From JACPHD01 sp964526325 (GTDB taxonomy: Bacteria; Patescibacteriota; Patescibacteriia; Patescibacteriales; GWC2-42-12): a stretch of 27,759 nt of DNA. A program made the translations under genes and the position numbers. Numbering within the stretch: position 1 is the stretch's first letter; each line of letters begins with the position of its first letter. Of the stretch, positions 1-7,818 are shown piece by piece. The notes beneath the pieces are model-generated. The model searched no databases, had not been told where the DNA came from, and was given only the letters and a program-made list of their open reading frames with translations. The stretch covers positions 1-27,759 of the forward strand of contig CAZGKM010000018.1 in NCBI GenBank assembly GCA_964526325.1, in the 5' to 3' direction.

Positions 1-999
1 CCAAGCGGATCATGCGATACGTATGGCTGTATTCCCGACGGCAGTACGACAGAACCAGGCGACGATTGTAATGATGATAATCCGGACGTAAATCCGGGCG
101 CAACCGAAACCTGCAACGGAATTGACGATAACTGCAACGGAATTATTGATGAAGGCGTACAGACTACATATTATTATGACGCAGATGGCGATAATTACGG
201 AGATATTAATACAACCGCTCTAGCTTGTTCAGCGCCGGAAGGATATGTTAATGATAGCACTGATTGCAACAATGATAACGCGAATATAAACCCGGGGGGT
301 ACGGAAATATGCGGCAACCAAATAGACGAAGATTGCAACGGGTCTGACGCGGTATGCAGTTCCGGCGGAAGCGGAGGGGGCGGCGGCGGAACTTCTTCGG
401 GTGGAAGCGAAACTTCTTCCGGCGGAGGCAGCAGCGTTCCTCTAACTTTAACGGTTATGGAATTATACGTAACCGATGTTACGCAGACAACCGCGACTAT
501 TAGCTGGCTAACAAACTATAATTCAACCAGCCACGTTCTTTACGCGACTTATGACGAGGCGCATACGCTTGATTTAAACGACAATATCGGGACTCCGCCA
601 ACTTATGGTTATGCCCATACGACTCCGGAAGATCTTAACAAAGTTACTTATCACACCGTAACTATCACCGGACTAACGCCTAATACTCCATATTATTTTA
701 TGGCGGTTTCTCACGGTTCGTTAGCTTTTAGCTCGGAAGGCACTTTCACGACCTTGGCCCTAGCCGATATTATGCAAGCTTTGAGTCCAACTCCTGAACC
801 TAGGGTAGAAGGACAGGTTTTAGGCGTTAAAATAACTAACGATGAACCGGTATCGGAAGGTAAAGTTTTAGGCCTTAAAATATTACCGGCTACCGGCTTA
901 AATCTCAATGAATTATTAATGTTTTTTATGGCTTTTATGTCATTAGTTACTCTGCAAGTTGTTGTTAGAAGATACGCCTTAGCTAAAAACAATCTATAA
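1..999 (+). CDS. LPATG-anchored surface protein with MopE-type repeats, 5' partial
   Basis: The frame is open from base 1, so the N-terminus and any signal peptide lie outside the window; an internal ATG at 457 is not the real start. Visible residues (counted from base 1) begin with two cysteine- and Asp/Asn-rich repeats (about 20-52 and 85-115) of the kind DCNDDNPDVNPGATE followed by CNGIDDNCNG, which match the 'putative metal-binding' MopE repeat family. A Gly/Ser linker (about 120-147) leads to a fibronectin-III-like domain (about 153-250, with TATISW and GLTPNTPYYF). The tail has two copies of VLG[VL]KI, then LPATG at 883-897, a hydrophobic stretch and a basic end (VVRRYALAKNN): a textbook sortase sorting signal. 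The sortase gene starts 7 bp after the stop. I infer a wall- or envelope-anchored surface protein, perhaps metal- or ligand-binding. The ligand is unknown. Confidence 0.85.
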   Translation, partial: PSGSCDTYGCIPDGSTTEPGDDCNDDNPDVNPGATETCNGIDDNCNGIIDEGVQTTYYYDADGDNYGDINTTALACSAPEGYVNDSTDCNNDNANINPGGTEICGNQIDEDCNGSDAVCSSGGSGGGGGGTSSGGSETSSGGGSSVPLTLTVMELYVTDVTQTTATISWLTNYNSTSHVLYATYDEAHTLDLNDNIGTPPTYGYAHTTPEDLNKVTYHTVTITGLTPNTPYYFMAVSHGSLAFSSEGTFTTLALADIMQALSPTPEPRVEGQVLGVKITNDEPVSEGKVLGLKILPATGLNLNELLMFFMAFMSLVTLQVVVRRYALAKNNL

Positions 1000-1006
1000 C
1001 TTCGCT

Positions 1007-1657
1007 ATGGAAAAACAAGCCGCTCTTAAAAGAAATCGGCTGCTTAAAACCCTGGTTTATATCCTAGGGTTTTTAAGTGTATGTTTAATCGGTTATCTGA
1101 TATTTCTGCCGTTTTATCCCATTATAAAATACCAAGTTAGCCAACCTCCGCTGGAATATAAATTAAGCGATAATAAAATTATTGAAAATAAAGAGGCTAT
1201 TAATTTGCAATACTTATCCGCGCTCGGCCTGACGCCGGAAGAAATCGCCTCATCGTCAAACCGCGTTATCATAAAAAAAATCGGCGTTGATGTTCCGATT
1301 GTTGAAGGAGCCGAAGACGAAGCCAAGATAGTTTTAAACAAAGGCGCTTGGCGCATACCGCAAGGCTCAACGCCGGACAAGGGGAGTAACACCATTATTT
1401 CCGCGCATCGCTATAAATATCTGCCGCCCAATAACCTGACTTTTTATTTACTTGATAAATTAGAAGCCGGGGATATCGTTAATGTTATCTGGGAAGGTAA
1501 ATTATATAATTATGAAGTTGCAGATTCAAAAATAGTTCCGCCAGAAGAAATCAGCATTCTAAACCCGACCGATAAGCCGATTTTAACTTTATTTACCTGC
1601 GACCCGATCTGGTCGGAAAAAAATCGGCTGGTGGTGATCGGGGAGTTAATAGAATAA
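1007..1657 (+). CDS. Sortase (LPXTG transpeptidase), membrane anchored
   Basis: A 216-residue sortase. One N-terminal membrane segment (about residues 12-37) after a basic start places the catalytic domain outside. The catalytic triad is visible: His134 in ISAHRY, Cys198 in TLFTCDP and Arg207 in EKNRLVV. The segment IIKKIGVDVPIVEG is the usual start of the sortase barrel. Sortases cut an LPXTG-type signal between Thr and Gly and join the protein to an amine on the cell surface. The gene directly upstream, 7 bp away, ends in LPATG plus membrane segment plus basic tail, so it is the obvious substrate and the two are probably co-transcribed. No Shine-Dalgarno is seen in front of the ATG. The sortase class cannot be settled by eye; the single N-terminal anchor and length fit small class D/E-like enzymes. 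Confidence 0.93.
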   Translation: MEKQAALKRNRLLKTLVYILGFLSVCLIGYLIFLPFYPIIKYQVSQPPLEYKLSDNKIIENKEAINLQYLSALGLTPEEIASSSNRVIIKKIGVDVPIVEGAEDEAKIVLNKGAWRIPQGSTPDKGSNTIISAHRYKYLPPNNLTFYLLDKLEAGDIVNVIWEGKLYNYEVADSKIVPPEEISILNPTDKPILTLFTCDPIWSEKNRLVVIGELIE

Positions 1658-1671
1658 TTTACATCCTCCTC

Positions 1672-1716
1672 AAACCCCCTTATCCCCATTAAATAATGCA
1701 AACCAATTTAACGGGG
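1672..1716. repeat. Dispersed palindromic repeat, CCCC-TTAAAT type, plus fragment of a C5/G5 repeat
   Basis: Just after the sortase gene, CCCCATTAAAT (1684-1694) faces ATTTAACGGGG (1706-1716), pairing at 10 of 11 positions. The same ends recur at 13566-13622 and 25655-25706. Directly upstream and overlapping, 1672-1687 reads AAACCCCCTTATCCCC, close to the reverse complement of the G-rich tail of the repeat inserted in mnmA (8043-8060). This may act as a weak terminator for the sortase operon, but there is no U-tract. Confidence 0.6.
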
Positions 1717-1728
1717 TAATTGAAAAGA

Positions 1729-1757
1729 TTGACAATTTATCCAATTAAATGTTAAAT
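1729..1757 (+). promoter_or_regulatory. Sigma70-type promoter for the 1869 gene
   Basis: TTGACA at 1729-1734, a 17-bp spacer, then TTAAAT at 1752-1757 (perfect -35, 4 of 6 in the -10). Transcription would start near 1764, giving a leader of about 105 nt before the ATG at 1869. Confidence 0.6.
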
Positions 1758-1776
1758 TAGTTTATAGCTATTAATA

Positions 1777-1812
1777 AATCCAGGCCGACTTAAAGGAGGT
1801 TTGGATTTTTTT
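1777..1812 (+). terminator. Leader hairpin with U-tract (intrinsic terminator or attenuator)
   Basis: AATCCAGGCC (1777-1786) pairs with GGTTTGGATT (1798-1807) over 10 positions including two G-U pairs, followed by seven Ts (1806-1812). It begins about 13 nt after the predicted start site of the promoter at 1729-1757, so it sits inside the leader of the downstream gene. The loop and 3' arm contain AAAGGAGGT (1792-1800), a perfect match to the anti-Shine-Dalgarno, but no start codon stands at a usable distance. Confidence 0.55.
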
Positions 1813-1868
1813 AAAATCATTATATTCACTCATTTAGATAGTTAACAATTAACGAGCATTAAAAATAT

Positions 1869-3884
1869 ATGGGCAATGTTTTTAACCGGGTAAAAAAATT
1901 TTTAACTACTATCTTTCTTTTATTTTTAGCCTTTTTTATCGGACAAAAAGCTTCGGCTTTTACTTATGTAAGAACTCCATCAGATTCCGTAGTCCCTGCG
2001 ACCGTTAATTATGATATTTCATTATCTAATTTTAGTGATGTAGGCGATACTTGCGCGTTAAATCCTTTAATGGCTTATTGGGGCGTGGTCATCGTAGGCG
2101 GCGAAAAGATAGCATTTTCAGAATTTACGCCAAAAACAAATTTAACATACATATTTTCATCATTCAGAAGAGATGACGCAGGTGTGGCAACATCAAGTAT
2201 TTTACCTGGCAATTATAATACAGCTTATTTTGTTTGCTCTAAAAATGCCAACGGTATTTTTGCCGGTGATTTTTTTTATAATATTATAATTGAGGAAGGC
2301 TCGCCAATATTTATTCTTGATAATATTCCGCCGGTGATTACACTCGTTGGCGATGAAACTATTGAAATTGTTGCCGGCGGTATTTACACGGAGCTTGGGG
2401 CTAGTTCCACAGACAATATAAACGGCGATTTAACCGATCATATTATTATCAATAATCCCGTTGATACCGCCGTTGCCGGTACTTATTCAGTTTCCTATAA
2501 CGTCTCGGATACGGTCGGAAATCCTGCCGTTGAAGTTATCAGAACCGTTAACGTTGTTGCAACCGATTTAATAAAACCGGTCATAAATTCTCATGCGGAT
2601 GAAACAGCGGAGGCGGAAGATATTAACGGCGCGATAGTTACATATGCTAATCCAACCGCTACAGATAATTTTGATTTAAACGTAACGGTTTCTTGTTTTC
2701 CGGCATCAGGTTCAACTTTTGCGTTAGGAGATACGGCTGTAACATGCAACGCGACAGACTTGGCGGGCAATGAAGCCATGCCAATCATATTTACTGTAAC
2801 AGTTACTATTTATAAAAGAACACCATCCGGCACGAATATAAAAAACCCAATCAATATAACTTATAATTTATCTAATGTTTGGCGCGGCGCCGGCGGACTC
2901 TGCGAGGGTGGTACGGATTGCAATTATTATTGGCTGGCATTTTGGACTCCCGGGTCAGCTATCGACAGCATAATGGATTCATATTATTGCGAAGAAGTTT
3001 CCTGCCCTAACGGTTCGGATAATTGCACTTTAAACCAAGATTTTTATTTACCGGACGGCGAATATACCGCTATTATCTTAGCCGGTTCTAATGATGAGTA
3101 TAGCACTTGCTTAGAATATGAAAATTATTCCAATTATGATTCATTCACCTTAGAGGCAATTAGCAATAATTGGGATGTCACAATTTTTACCGTAGATAAT
3201 ACGCCTGAAGCAGCTCCGACCGCCTCGGGCGGCGCCGTTATGCTGCCGCCGAGCGATGCTTACGCCGATTGGTTAGCACAGCAAGGCGAAGTTTTAGGCG
3301 TTAAAATTGAAAATAAAATTGAAAATCCAACTGGCGCGGAAATTGATCAAATTTTAATTGACGCGGCCCTAATTTGGTCTAAAAACGATCAATTAAGCGC
3401 CGAAACAGGAAAATATTTAAGTAGCATAACGGCCGGCGAAAATTTATCGCCCGATGATATGAACAGGCTGAATTATTTTATATATTACGGCACGCCGACA
3501 ACCGAATTTCTCGGCGCCGGAGAACGGGCCGGGGTTCTGAATTCTTATAAATCAACCTTCTCTAAATTGCCCGCTACCGAGGCCGAATGGCAAGACGTTA
3601 TTAAAATCGCCAACGGCCAAAAGCCTTCGGAAGAAAGCCCTTTGGCCGAGGCTCGAGCTAAAGAAATGTTTATAAAAATTTACGGGCGCGCCGCCGATTT
3701 AACCGACTCCTCTGATGAAACGGCCGTAAATATGATGGCTTATGGTTTGCGTCCGGCCGAGAGAAATCTGGACGATGAAAAAAAGGCTATTGAAATTTTT
3801 AATTCTATATTTGGTAAAAACCCCGTTACGGCCATGGAATGGGACGCGGTTAGGGCGATAGCTTATAGCGGAGCGGTGAAATAA
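1869..3884 (+). CDS. Secreted Ig/HYR-domain protein with C-terminal helical repeats
   Basis: A 671-residue exported protein. A basic start and hydrophobic core end in ASA at residues 28-30, a good signal peptidase I site. Two related domains of about 120-140 residues begin RTPSD (about 34) and RTPSG (about 318); each ends in a DN-[IT]-P boundary (FILDNIPP, FTVDNTPE). Between them lie a DUF5011-like Ig domain (about 154-232, PVITLVGDETIEI) and an HYR-like domain (about 234-312, DLAGNEA). After VLGVKI (about 475) the tail holds three helical repeats of about 35 residues, from ERAGVL (about 552) to the end, sharing a W-x-x-V-x-x-IA-x-G ending. I recall this tail from other Patescibacteria proteins, without a known function. 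There is no C-terminal anchor, so it is secreted or held by partners. It has its own promoter and leader hairpin upstream and a hairpin after the stop. An adhesin-like role is inference. Confidence 0.85.
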   Translation: MGNVFNRVKKFLTTIFLLFLAFFIGQKASAFTYVRTPSDSVVPATVNYDISLSNFSDVGDTCALNPLMAYWGVVIVGGEKIAFSEFTPKTNLTYIFSSFRRDDAGVATSSILPGNYNTAYFVCSKNANGIFAGDFFYNIIIEEGSPIFILDNIPPVITLVGDETIEIVAGGIYTELGASSTDNINGDLTDHIIINNPVDTAVAGTYSVSYNVSDTVGNPAVEVIRTVNVVATDLIKPVINSHADETAEAEDINGAIVTYANPTATDNFDLNVTVSCFPASGSTFALGDTAVTCNATDLAGNEAMPIIFTVTVTIYKRTPSGTNIKNPINITYNLSNVWRGAGGLCEGGTDCNYYWLAFWTPGSAIDSIMDSYYCEEVSCPNGSDNCTLNQDFYLPDGEYTAIILAGSNDEYSTCLEYENYSNYDSFTLEAISNNWDVTIFTVDNTPEAAPTASGGAVMLPPSDAYADWLAQQGEVLGVKIENKIENPTGAEIDQILIDAALIWSKNDQLSAETGKYLSSITAGENLSPDDMNRLNYFIYYGTPTTEFLGAGERAGVLNSYKSTFSKLPATEAEWQDVIKIANGQKPSEESPLAEARAKEMFIKIYGRAADLTDSSDETAVNMMAYGLRPAERNLDDEKKAIEIFNSIFGKNPVTAMEWDAVRAIAYSGAVK

Positions 3885-3899
3885 TTTATTTCTCATCGC

Positions 3900-3929
3900 A
3901 AGCCCCGCTTTTAACGCGGCGGGGCTTTG
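3900..3929 (+). terminator. GC-rich hairpin after the 1869 gene
   Basis: AAGCCCCGC (3900-3908) pairs with GCGGGGCTT (3919-3927), 9 bp, loop of 10. The T-tract is only three bases, so termination may be weak. It overlaps the TTG at 3927, which argues against that codon being the start of the next gene. Confidence 0.6.
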
Positions 3930-3965
3930 ACTCGCGAACATATTTATGTTATTTTTAAAGAAAAT

Positions 3966-5510
3966 ATGCTTAAATCAAAGCAAAAAAATAGCTACCGGGA
4001 ATTTTTAAGGAAAAAGAAAAAATTTGACGAAAAAGTAAAGCACGGCCAAAAATTTAAAGACACTGACGGCGACGGCTTAAGCGACTATGAAGAAAAATAC
4101 ATTTACGGCACCGACCCGAAAAATCCGGATACGGACGGCGACGGCATGAAAGACGGCAATGAAGTTAAGCGGGGGAGAAATCCGCTCGGACCGGGGAGCC
4201 TTAAAGATTTATTTATTCCTCATCCAGGCAATGGATATCTGCCCCACGCCTTAAAGCCGAAAAGGCTTTTGTTCCATGCCGTTAGCGTTGTCGCCATAAA
4301 ATTCGTGGTCGTAATTTTTGTTTTATTTTATCCTTTATCGGCTTGGCTTAGCCCGGATATGGCTTTAGCCGAAGCTAAAAAAATAATTGAACTGACCAAT
4401 AATTTGCGCCAAGCCGTTTCTTTGCCCGCTCTCTTGGAAAGCCCGAAGCTAGTTCAAGCCGCCTGGCAAAAAGCCGAGGATATGGCGCTTAACGAATATT
4501 TCGCCCATGTCAGCCCGACCGGAATTAGCCTTAAAAATTGGCTTAAAAAAATCGGCTACGAATATTCCATTGCCGGAGAAAATTTAGCCGTGGGTTTTTC
4601 CCGGCCCGAAGACGTCGTCTTAGCCTGGAAAAACAGCCCGACGCATTACGACAATATCATTGAAAAAAGATATAAAGAAATCGGCGTGGCTATGGCTGAC
4701 GGCAGATTTGAAAAAATCGATACGGTTTATATCGCCCAATATTTTGGCACGCCGGCTCTTATTCTAACGCCGACGCCGGTTGCGGTTAAGCAGCCTGAAC
4801 CGGCCGTTATAACTAAGCCGGCCGAGATTACTAAGCCGGAAGTAGTTAGCGAAAAAGCTCCGGAAACTTCCGTAGAAGGCGAAAAAGTCGCGCTTAAAGA
4901 AACGCCGGAGCCGGCAACCCAACCTTTAGCTGCTACTACCACGCCAATCGCGACGGAAGCGGCCGCGCCGAAAGAAAAAGAAATTGCCATAGATCAGCAA
5001 ACGGCTGTTTTATCTATTAAAAGCGATTCGCTTACCAACGAAAAAGCCATCCGGATTGAAGTAATCTTGCCGGAAGATACCACTTCGGCCGAAGTTATTA
5101 TTAACAACAAAAAAATCAGTTTAAATAAAACCGCCGATAAAATTACTAGCTGGAGCGGCGTATCGCTTATAAGCCAGACGGAAGAAAAAGATATTTTAAA
5201 TCCTTTGATACCGGCGAGTATTGGCGTAACCGATTCAACCGGGACTATTTCTTACGGAAAAATTGACTGGGATGAAGTTAAAATGCTTGAAACAACGCCG
5301 TTAGAACATTACCGTCTTTATAAAAATTATCCGGCCGCCGGCATGGCTACGATCATGAATTTAAGCGGTTTATATTTTAAGCTTATTTTAGGCCTGGCGC
5401 TTTTAGCTATATTATTGAATATTTTTATTGAAATCAAAAAACAACATCCTCATATAATTTTTTACAGCTTCGCGTTTTTAGGCTTACTTACGGCTATGAT
5501 TATTTTTTAA
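3966..5510 (+). CDS. CAP/SCP-domain membrane protein with calcium-type DxDGDG repeats
   Basis: I choose ATG 3966 (514 residues) over an in-frame TTG at 3927 that lies inside the upstream hairpin. Residues 1-30 are very basic. Two thrombospondin-3/EF-like calcium repeats follow (DTDGDGLSD at 32, DTDGDGMKD at 55). A membrane segment spans about 101-127. The CAP (SCP/PR-1) domain covers about 137-262, with the typical His181 (FAHVSP), Glu205 (GENLA) and His227 (THYDN). A long Pro/Thr/Ala/Glu linker leads to a small beta-rich domain (about 345-440) and two C-terminal membrane segments (about 468-487 and 495-514). CAP proteins in bacteria are extracytoplasmic; some bind lipids or act on partners, but the activity here is unknown. 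The positive-inside rule would leave the calcium repeats in the cytoplasm, which is odd. The next gene starts 8 bp after the stop, so the two are probably co-transcribed. Confidence 0.85.
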   Translation: MLKSKQKNSYREFLRKKKKFDEKVKHGQKFKDTDGDGLSDYEEKYIYGTDPKNPDTDGDGMKDGNEVKRGRNPLGPGSLKDLFIPHPGNGYLPHALKPKRLLFHAVSVVAIKFVVVIFVLFYPLSAWLSPDMALAEAKKIIELTNNLRQAVSLPALLESPKLVQAAWQKAEDMALNEYFAHVSPTGISLKNWLKKIGYEYSIAGENLAVGFSRPEDVVLAWKNSPTHYDNIIEKRYKEIGVAMADGRFEKIDTVYIAQYFGTPALILTPTPVAVKQPEPAVITKPAEITKPEVVSEKAPETSVEGEKVALKETPEPATQPLAATTTPIATEAAAPKEKEIAIDQQTAVLSIKSDSLTNEKAIRIEVILPEDTTSAEVIINNKKISLNKTADKITSWSGVSLISQTEEKDILNPLIPASIGVTDSTGTISYGKIDWDEVKMLETTPLEHYRLYKNYPAAGMATIMNLSGLYFKLILGLALLAILLNIFIEIKKQHPHIIFYSFAFLGLLTAMIIF

Positions 5511-5518
5511 GCCTATAT

Positions 5519-7795
5519 ATGAAAAATTTAAATTTAACAAAAATTTTAGCCATAATTTTAGCATTAGGTTTTTTTTCAATGGCAAAAATAGCTTTAGCCC
5601 AGACCATGATTTATGTAGACGACGATTATAATAGCCAAAATACCATTGAGCAAAACGGCGGTCATAGTTGGGGTGTTGATGCTTTTAATACTATTCAAGA
5701 AGGCATTAACGCGGTAACGGACGGAGGAACGGTTAACATATCTGCCGGTAATTATGCAACCGATAATTTAATTATAATTAGCAGAGCCATGAAGTTGATT
5801 GGCCCGGGTATTAACGCAGAAGAAAACAAAAGAGCTTTTATGAATAACAGTAACAGCTGTAGCGACCCCATTTTTTCCGTTGAAGCCAGCAACGTCAGGA
5901 TTGAAGGATTATATATTCAATCGGATAACGTCGGTTTTTGCAATACATATTATCCAACCATTAAAGTTATCGCCGACAGTGACGATAACCCGGTAATTAA
6001 TACCGAAATTATCGGTAACGATATTTCCGGCGGCAATCATGGAATTGCCTTAAGATATGATTCCGCGTCCTCGACTATTGATGGTAATAATATACATGAT
6101 AACCTAAATTACGGTATCGCTGTCGGCGGTTCAAAAAATAACCTAATCAGCAATAATATAATAAATAATAACAGGCATGGAATATCGTTTTTTTGCGGCT
6201 TTTATTGCGTAAAAAATACCGGCAGCAGCAACGCGCTGATTAATTCAAACATTATAGATTCAAACGCAGATGCCGGCATATATATTGACTCAGGCATAAC
6301 CGGGATTAGCATTCAAAATAACACGATTACCAATGACGGGCATTTTGAAAAAGGCGCGATAGGCATACATCTAATTTCAGCCTTAGGCAATTCGGCTCAT
6401 TACAATTCAATTTATAATACTATTGTTAACGACATAGACAACGTAGGAGCAGACAATGAAGACGAGGAAAATAGTTTTAACGCGACCCAAAATTATTGGG
6501 GCGATTCGGCCGGACCTTTCCAGGCGGAAACCAATACTTCCGGCAACACCGATAGCAGCGTCTTGGGACTCGTAAATTACAGCCCTTGGCATACTGACGC
6601 CGGCTTAACTATCCTAAGAGGAAATATGACCGGCGGAGAAAATGATTTTAAATCTTTTGCTATTTCCGAAGAATATAACGTTACTATTAGCGGTTTCAGT
6701 TTAATAATTCCTGCCGGTACCGTAATTACCGGAACTTCAACCTGGAACGGGCAGATAGACCCGCCGGCGGTAAAAACCGCATTATCAAGCTATCCGGAAA
6801 AAGAAGATTACACGACAGAAATATTAAGCATGATTGAAGTCGGTTTTTCAAGCGGCAAATTAACCTTAAGCCAAGCCGCTAAACTTATTCTTTCCGGAGA
6901 GCATAATAAACTTATCGGTTATACAAGGCCGGGCGAACCGTTTACGGAAATTACCGCTGTTTGCGGAGAAAATTCACAGGCTTGGGCTGACGCCAATTTA
7001 AGCGCAGAAGGAGATTGTAAAATCAATAGTAACAATGATTTGGTCGTTTGGACAAAGCATTTAACGTCCTTTGCCACTTATACCCAAACCGCGATTAACC
7101 ATGGCAGTATAATATCATCCGCCGCTCCTTTCGCAGCTCCGGTCGGCGGCTTTAAAATCAGCATAAATAACGGCGCCGCCGAAACCGAAGCGGTTAGCGT
7201 TATGCTTAATTTAAACGGCGGGAACGCTCTTAGGATGGCAATTTCAAACGATGAAAATTTTACTAATATTTCTCAAGAATTATATTCTAATTCTAAAGGC
7301 TGGATGTTATCAACCGGCTATGGCCTAAAAACCGTTTACGCAAAATTCTTTGATAAAAACGGAACGGTTTCCCGGACAGTTAAAGCGGAAATAACCTTAA
7401 AAGAAATCAGCTCGCCTCAAATCGCTACTACGACGCCAGAAGTAAAAGGCGAAAAAATTTATGCCGACGGCGCTCTTCTCCGCGGCAGCGATAAAAAAAT
7501 ATATATCGTAGTCGGAAATAAATTAAAGCTTATATTAAATTTAACTGAACTGAAACAATATGCCGGCCGGCAAATTTTTAACGTTGATGATTCCGTCATA
7601 GCCGGTTATGATAAAATTTTAGTTCTCGGCATAAAACAATATGCCGACGGAACTCTTCTTCGCGGCAGCGATAAAAAAATTTATGAAATTATCAACGGCC
7701 AGAAAAAATATATTATTAATTTAGACGAATTAAGAATGTATTATTTCGGGAAACCCATAATAGATGTTTCCGATGATATTATAAATCAATATTAA
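5519..7795 (+). CDS. Secreted parallel beta-helix protein with C-terminal YADG repeats
   Basis: A 758-residue exported protein: signal peptide 1-27 (ends KIALA). The opening IYVDDDYNSQNT and NTIQEGINAV, followed by many N/G/I-rich turns to about residue 370, is the pattern of right-handed beta-helix (PbH1, pectate-lyase-like) proteins, in particular of 'periplasmic copper-binding/NosD-like' repeat proteins. No catalytic site can be named, so glycan binding is as likely as cleavage. A later beta domain (about 545-635, GGFKISINNGAA, then KTVYAKFFDKNG) resembles Ig-like modules in bacterial surface proteins. The end is two copies, 60 residues apart (from 648 and 708), of YADG-LLRGSDKKIY-NL-EL, with V-L-G-I-K between them. 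Translation starts 8 bp after the CAP-protein stop, with no Shine-Dalgarno. Probably part of the same surface operon. Confidence 0.82.
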   Translation: MKNLNLTKILAIILALGFFSMAKIALAQTMIYVDDDYNSQNTIEQNGGHSWGVDAFNTIQEGINAVTDGGTVNISAGNYATDNLIIISRAMKLIGPGINAEENKRAFMNNSNSCSDPIFSVEASNVRIEGLYIQSDNVGFCNTYYPTIKVIADSDDNPVINTEIIGNDISGGNHGIALRYDSASSTIDGNNIHDNLNYGIAVGGSKNNLISNNIINNNRHGISFFCGFYCVKNTGSSNALINSNIIDSNADAGIYIDSGITGISIQNNTITNDGHFEKGAIGIHLISALGNSAHYNSIYNTIVNDIDNVGADNEDEENSFNATQNYWGDSAGPFQAETNTSGNTDSSVLGLVNYSPWHTDAGLTILRGNMTGGENDFKSFAISEEYNVTISGFSLIIPAGTVITGTSTWNGQIDPPAVKTALSSYPEKEDYTTEILSMIEVGFSSGKLTLSQAAKLILSGEHNKLIGYTRPGEPFTEITAVCGENSQAWADANLSAEGDCKINSNNDLVVWTKHLTSFATYTQTAINHGSIISSAAPFAAPVGGFKISINNGAAETEAVSVMLNLNGGNALRMAISNDENFTNISQELYSNSKGWMLSTGYGLKTVYAKFFDKNGTVSRTVKAEITLKEISSPQIATTTPEVKGEKIYADGALLRGSDKKIYIVVGNKLKLILNLTELKQYAGRQIFNVDDSVIAGYDKILVLGIKQYADGTLLRGSDKKIYEIINGQKKYIINLDELRMYYFGKPIIDVSDDIINQY
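7460..7795 (+). repeat. Tandem 60-codon repeat in the beta-helix gene
   Basis: Two units starting at 7460 and 7640 (180 bp apart) are nearly identical in DNA over the first 43 bases (TATGCCGACGG, CTCTTCT, GCGGCAGCGATAAAAAAAT), then diverge while keeping the protein pattern. This suggests a fairly recent duplication or selection on the core. Confidence 0.8.
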
Positions 7796-7818
7796 AATTA
7801 ATTTCAAAAACTTTTAAA

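Noticed and set aside
457..999. Start of the first gene at ATG 457
   Set aside because: The frame is open back to base 1 with clear MopE-type repeats, so 457 is internal.
1792..1845. Leader peptide starting at TTG 1801 after the AAAGGAGGT sequence
   Set aside because: The spacing is zero to one base, too short for initiation, and the 14 codons show no pattern.
3927..3965. TTG at 3927 as the start of the CAP-domain gene
   Set aside because: It lies in the 3' arm of the hairpin after the previous gene; ATG 3966 has the usual AT-ATG context.
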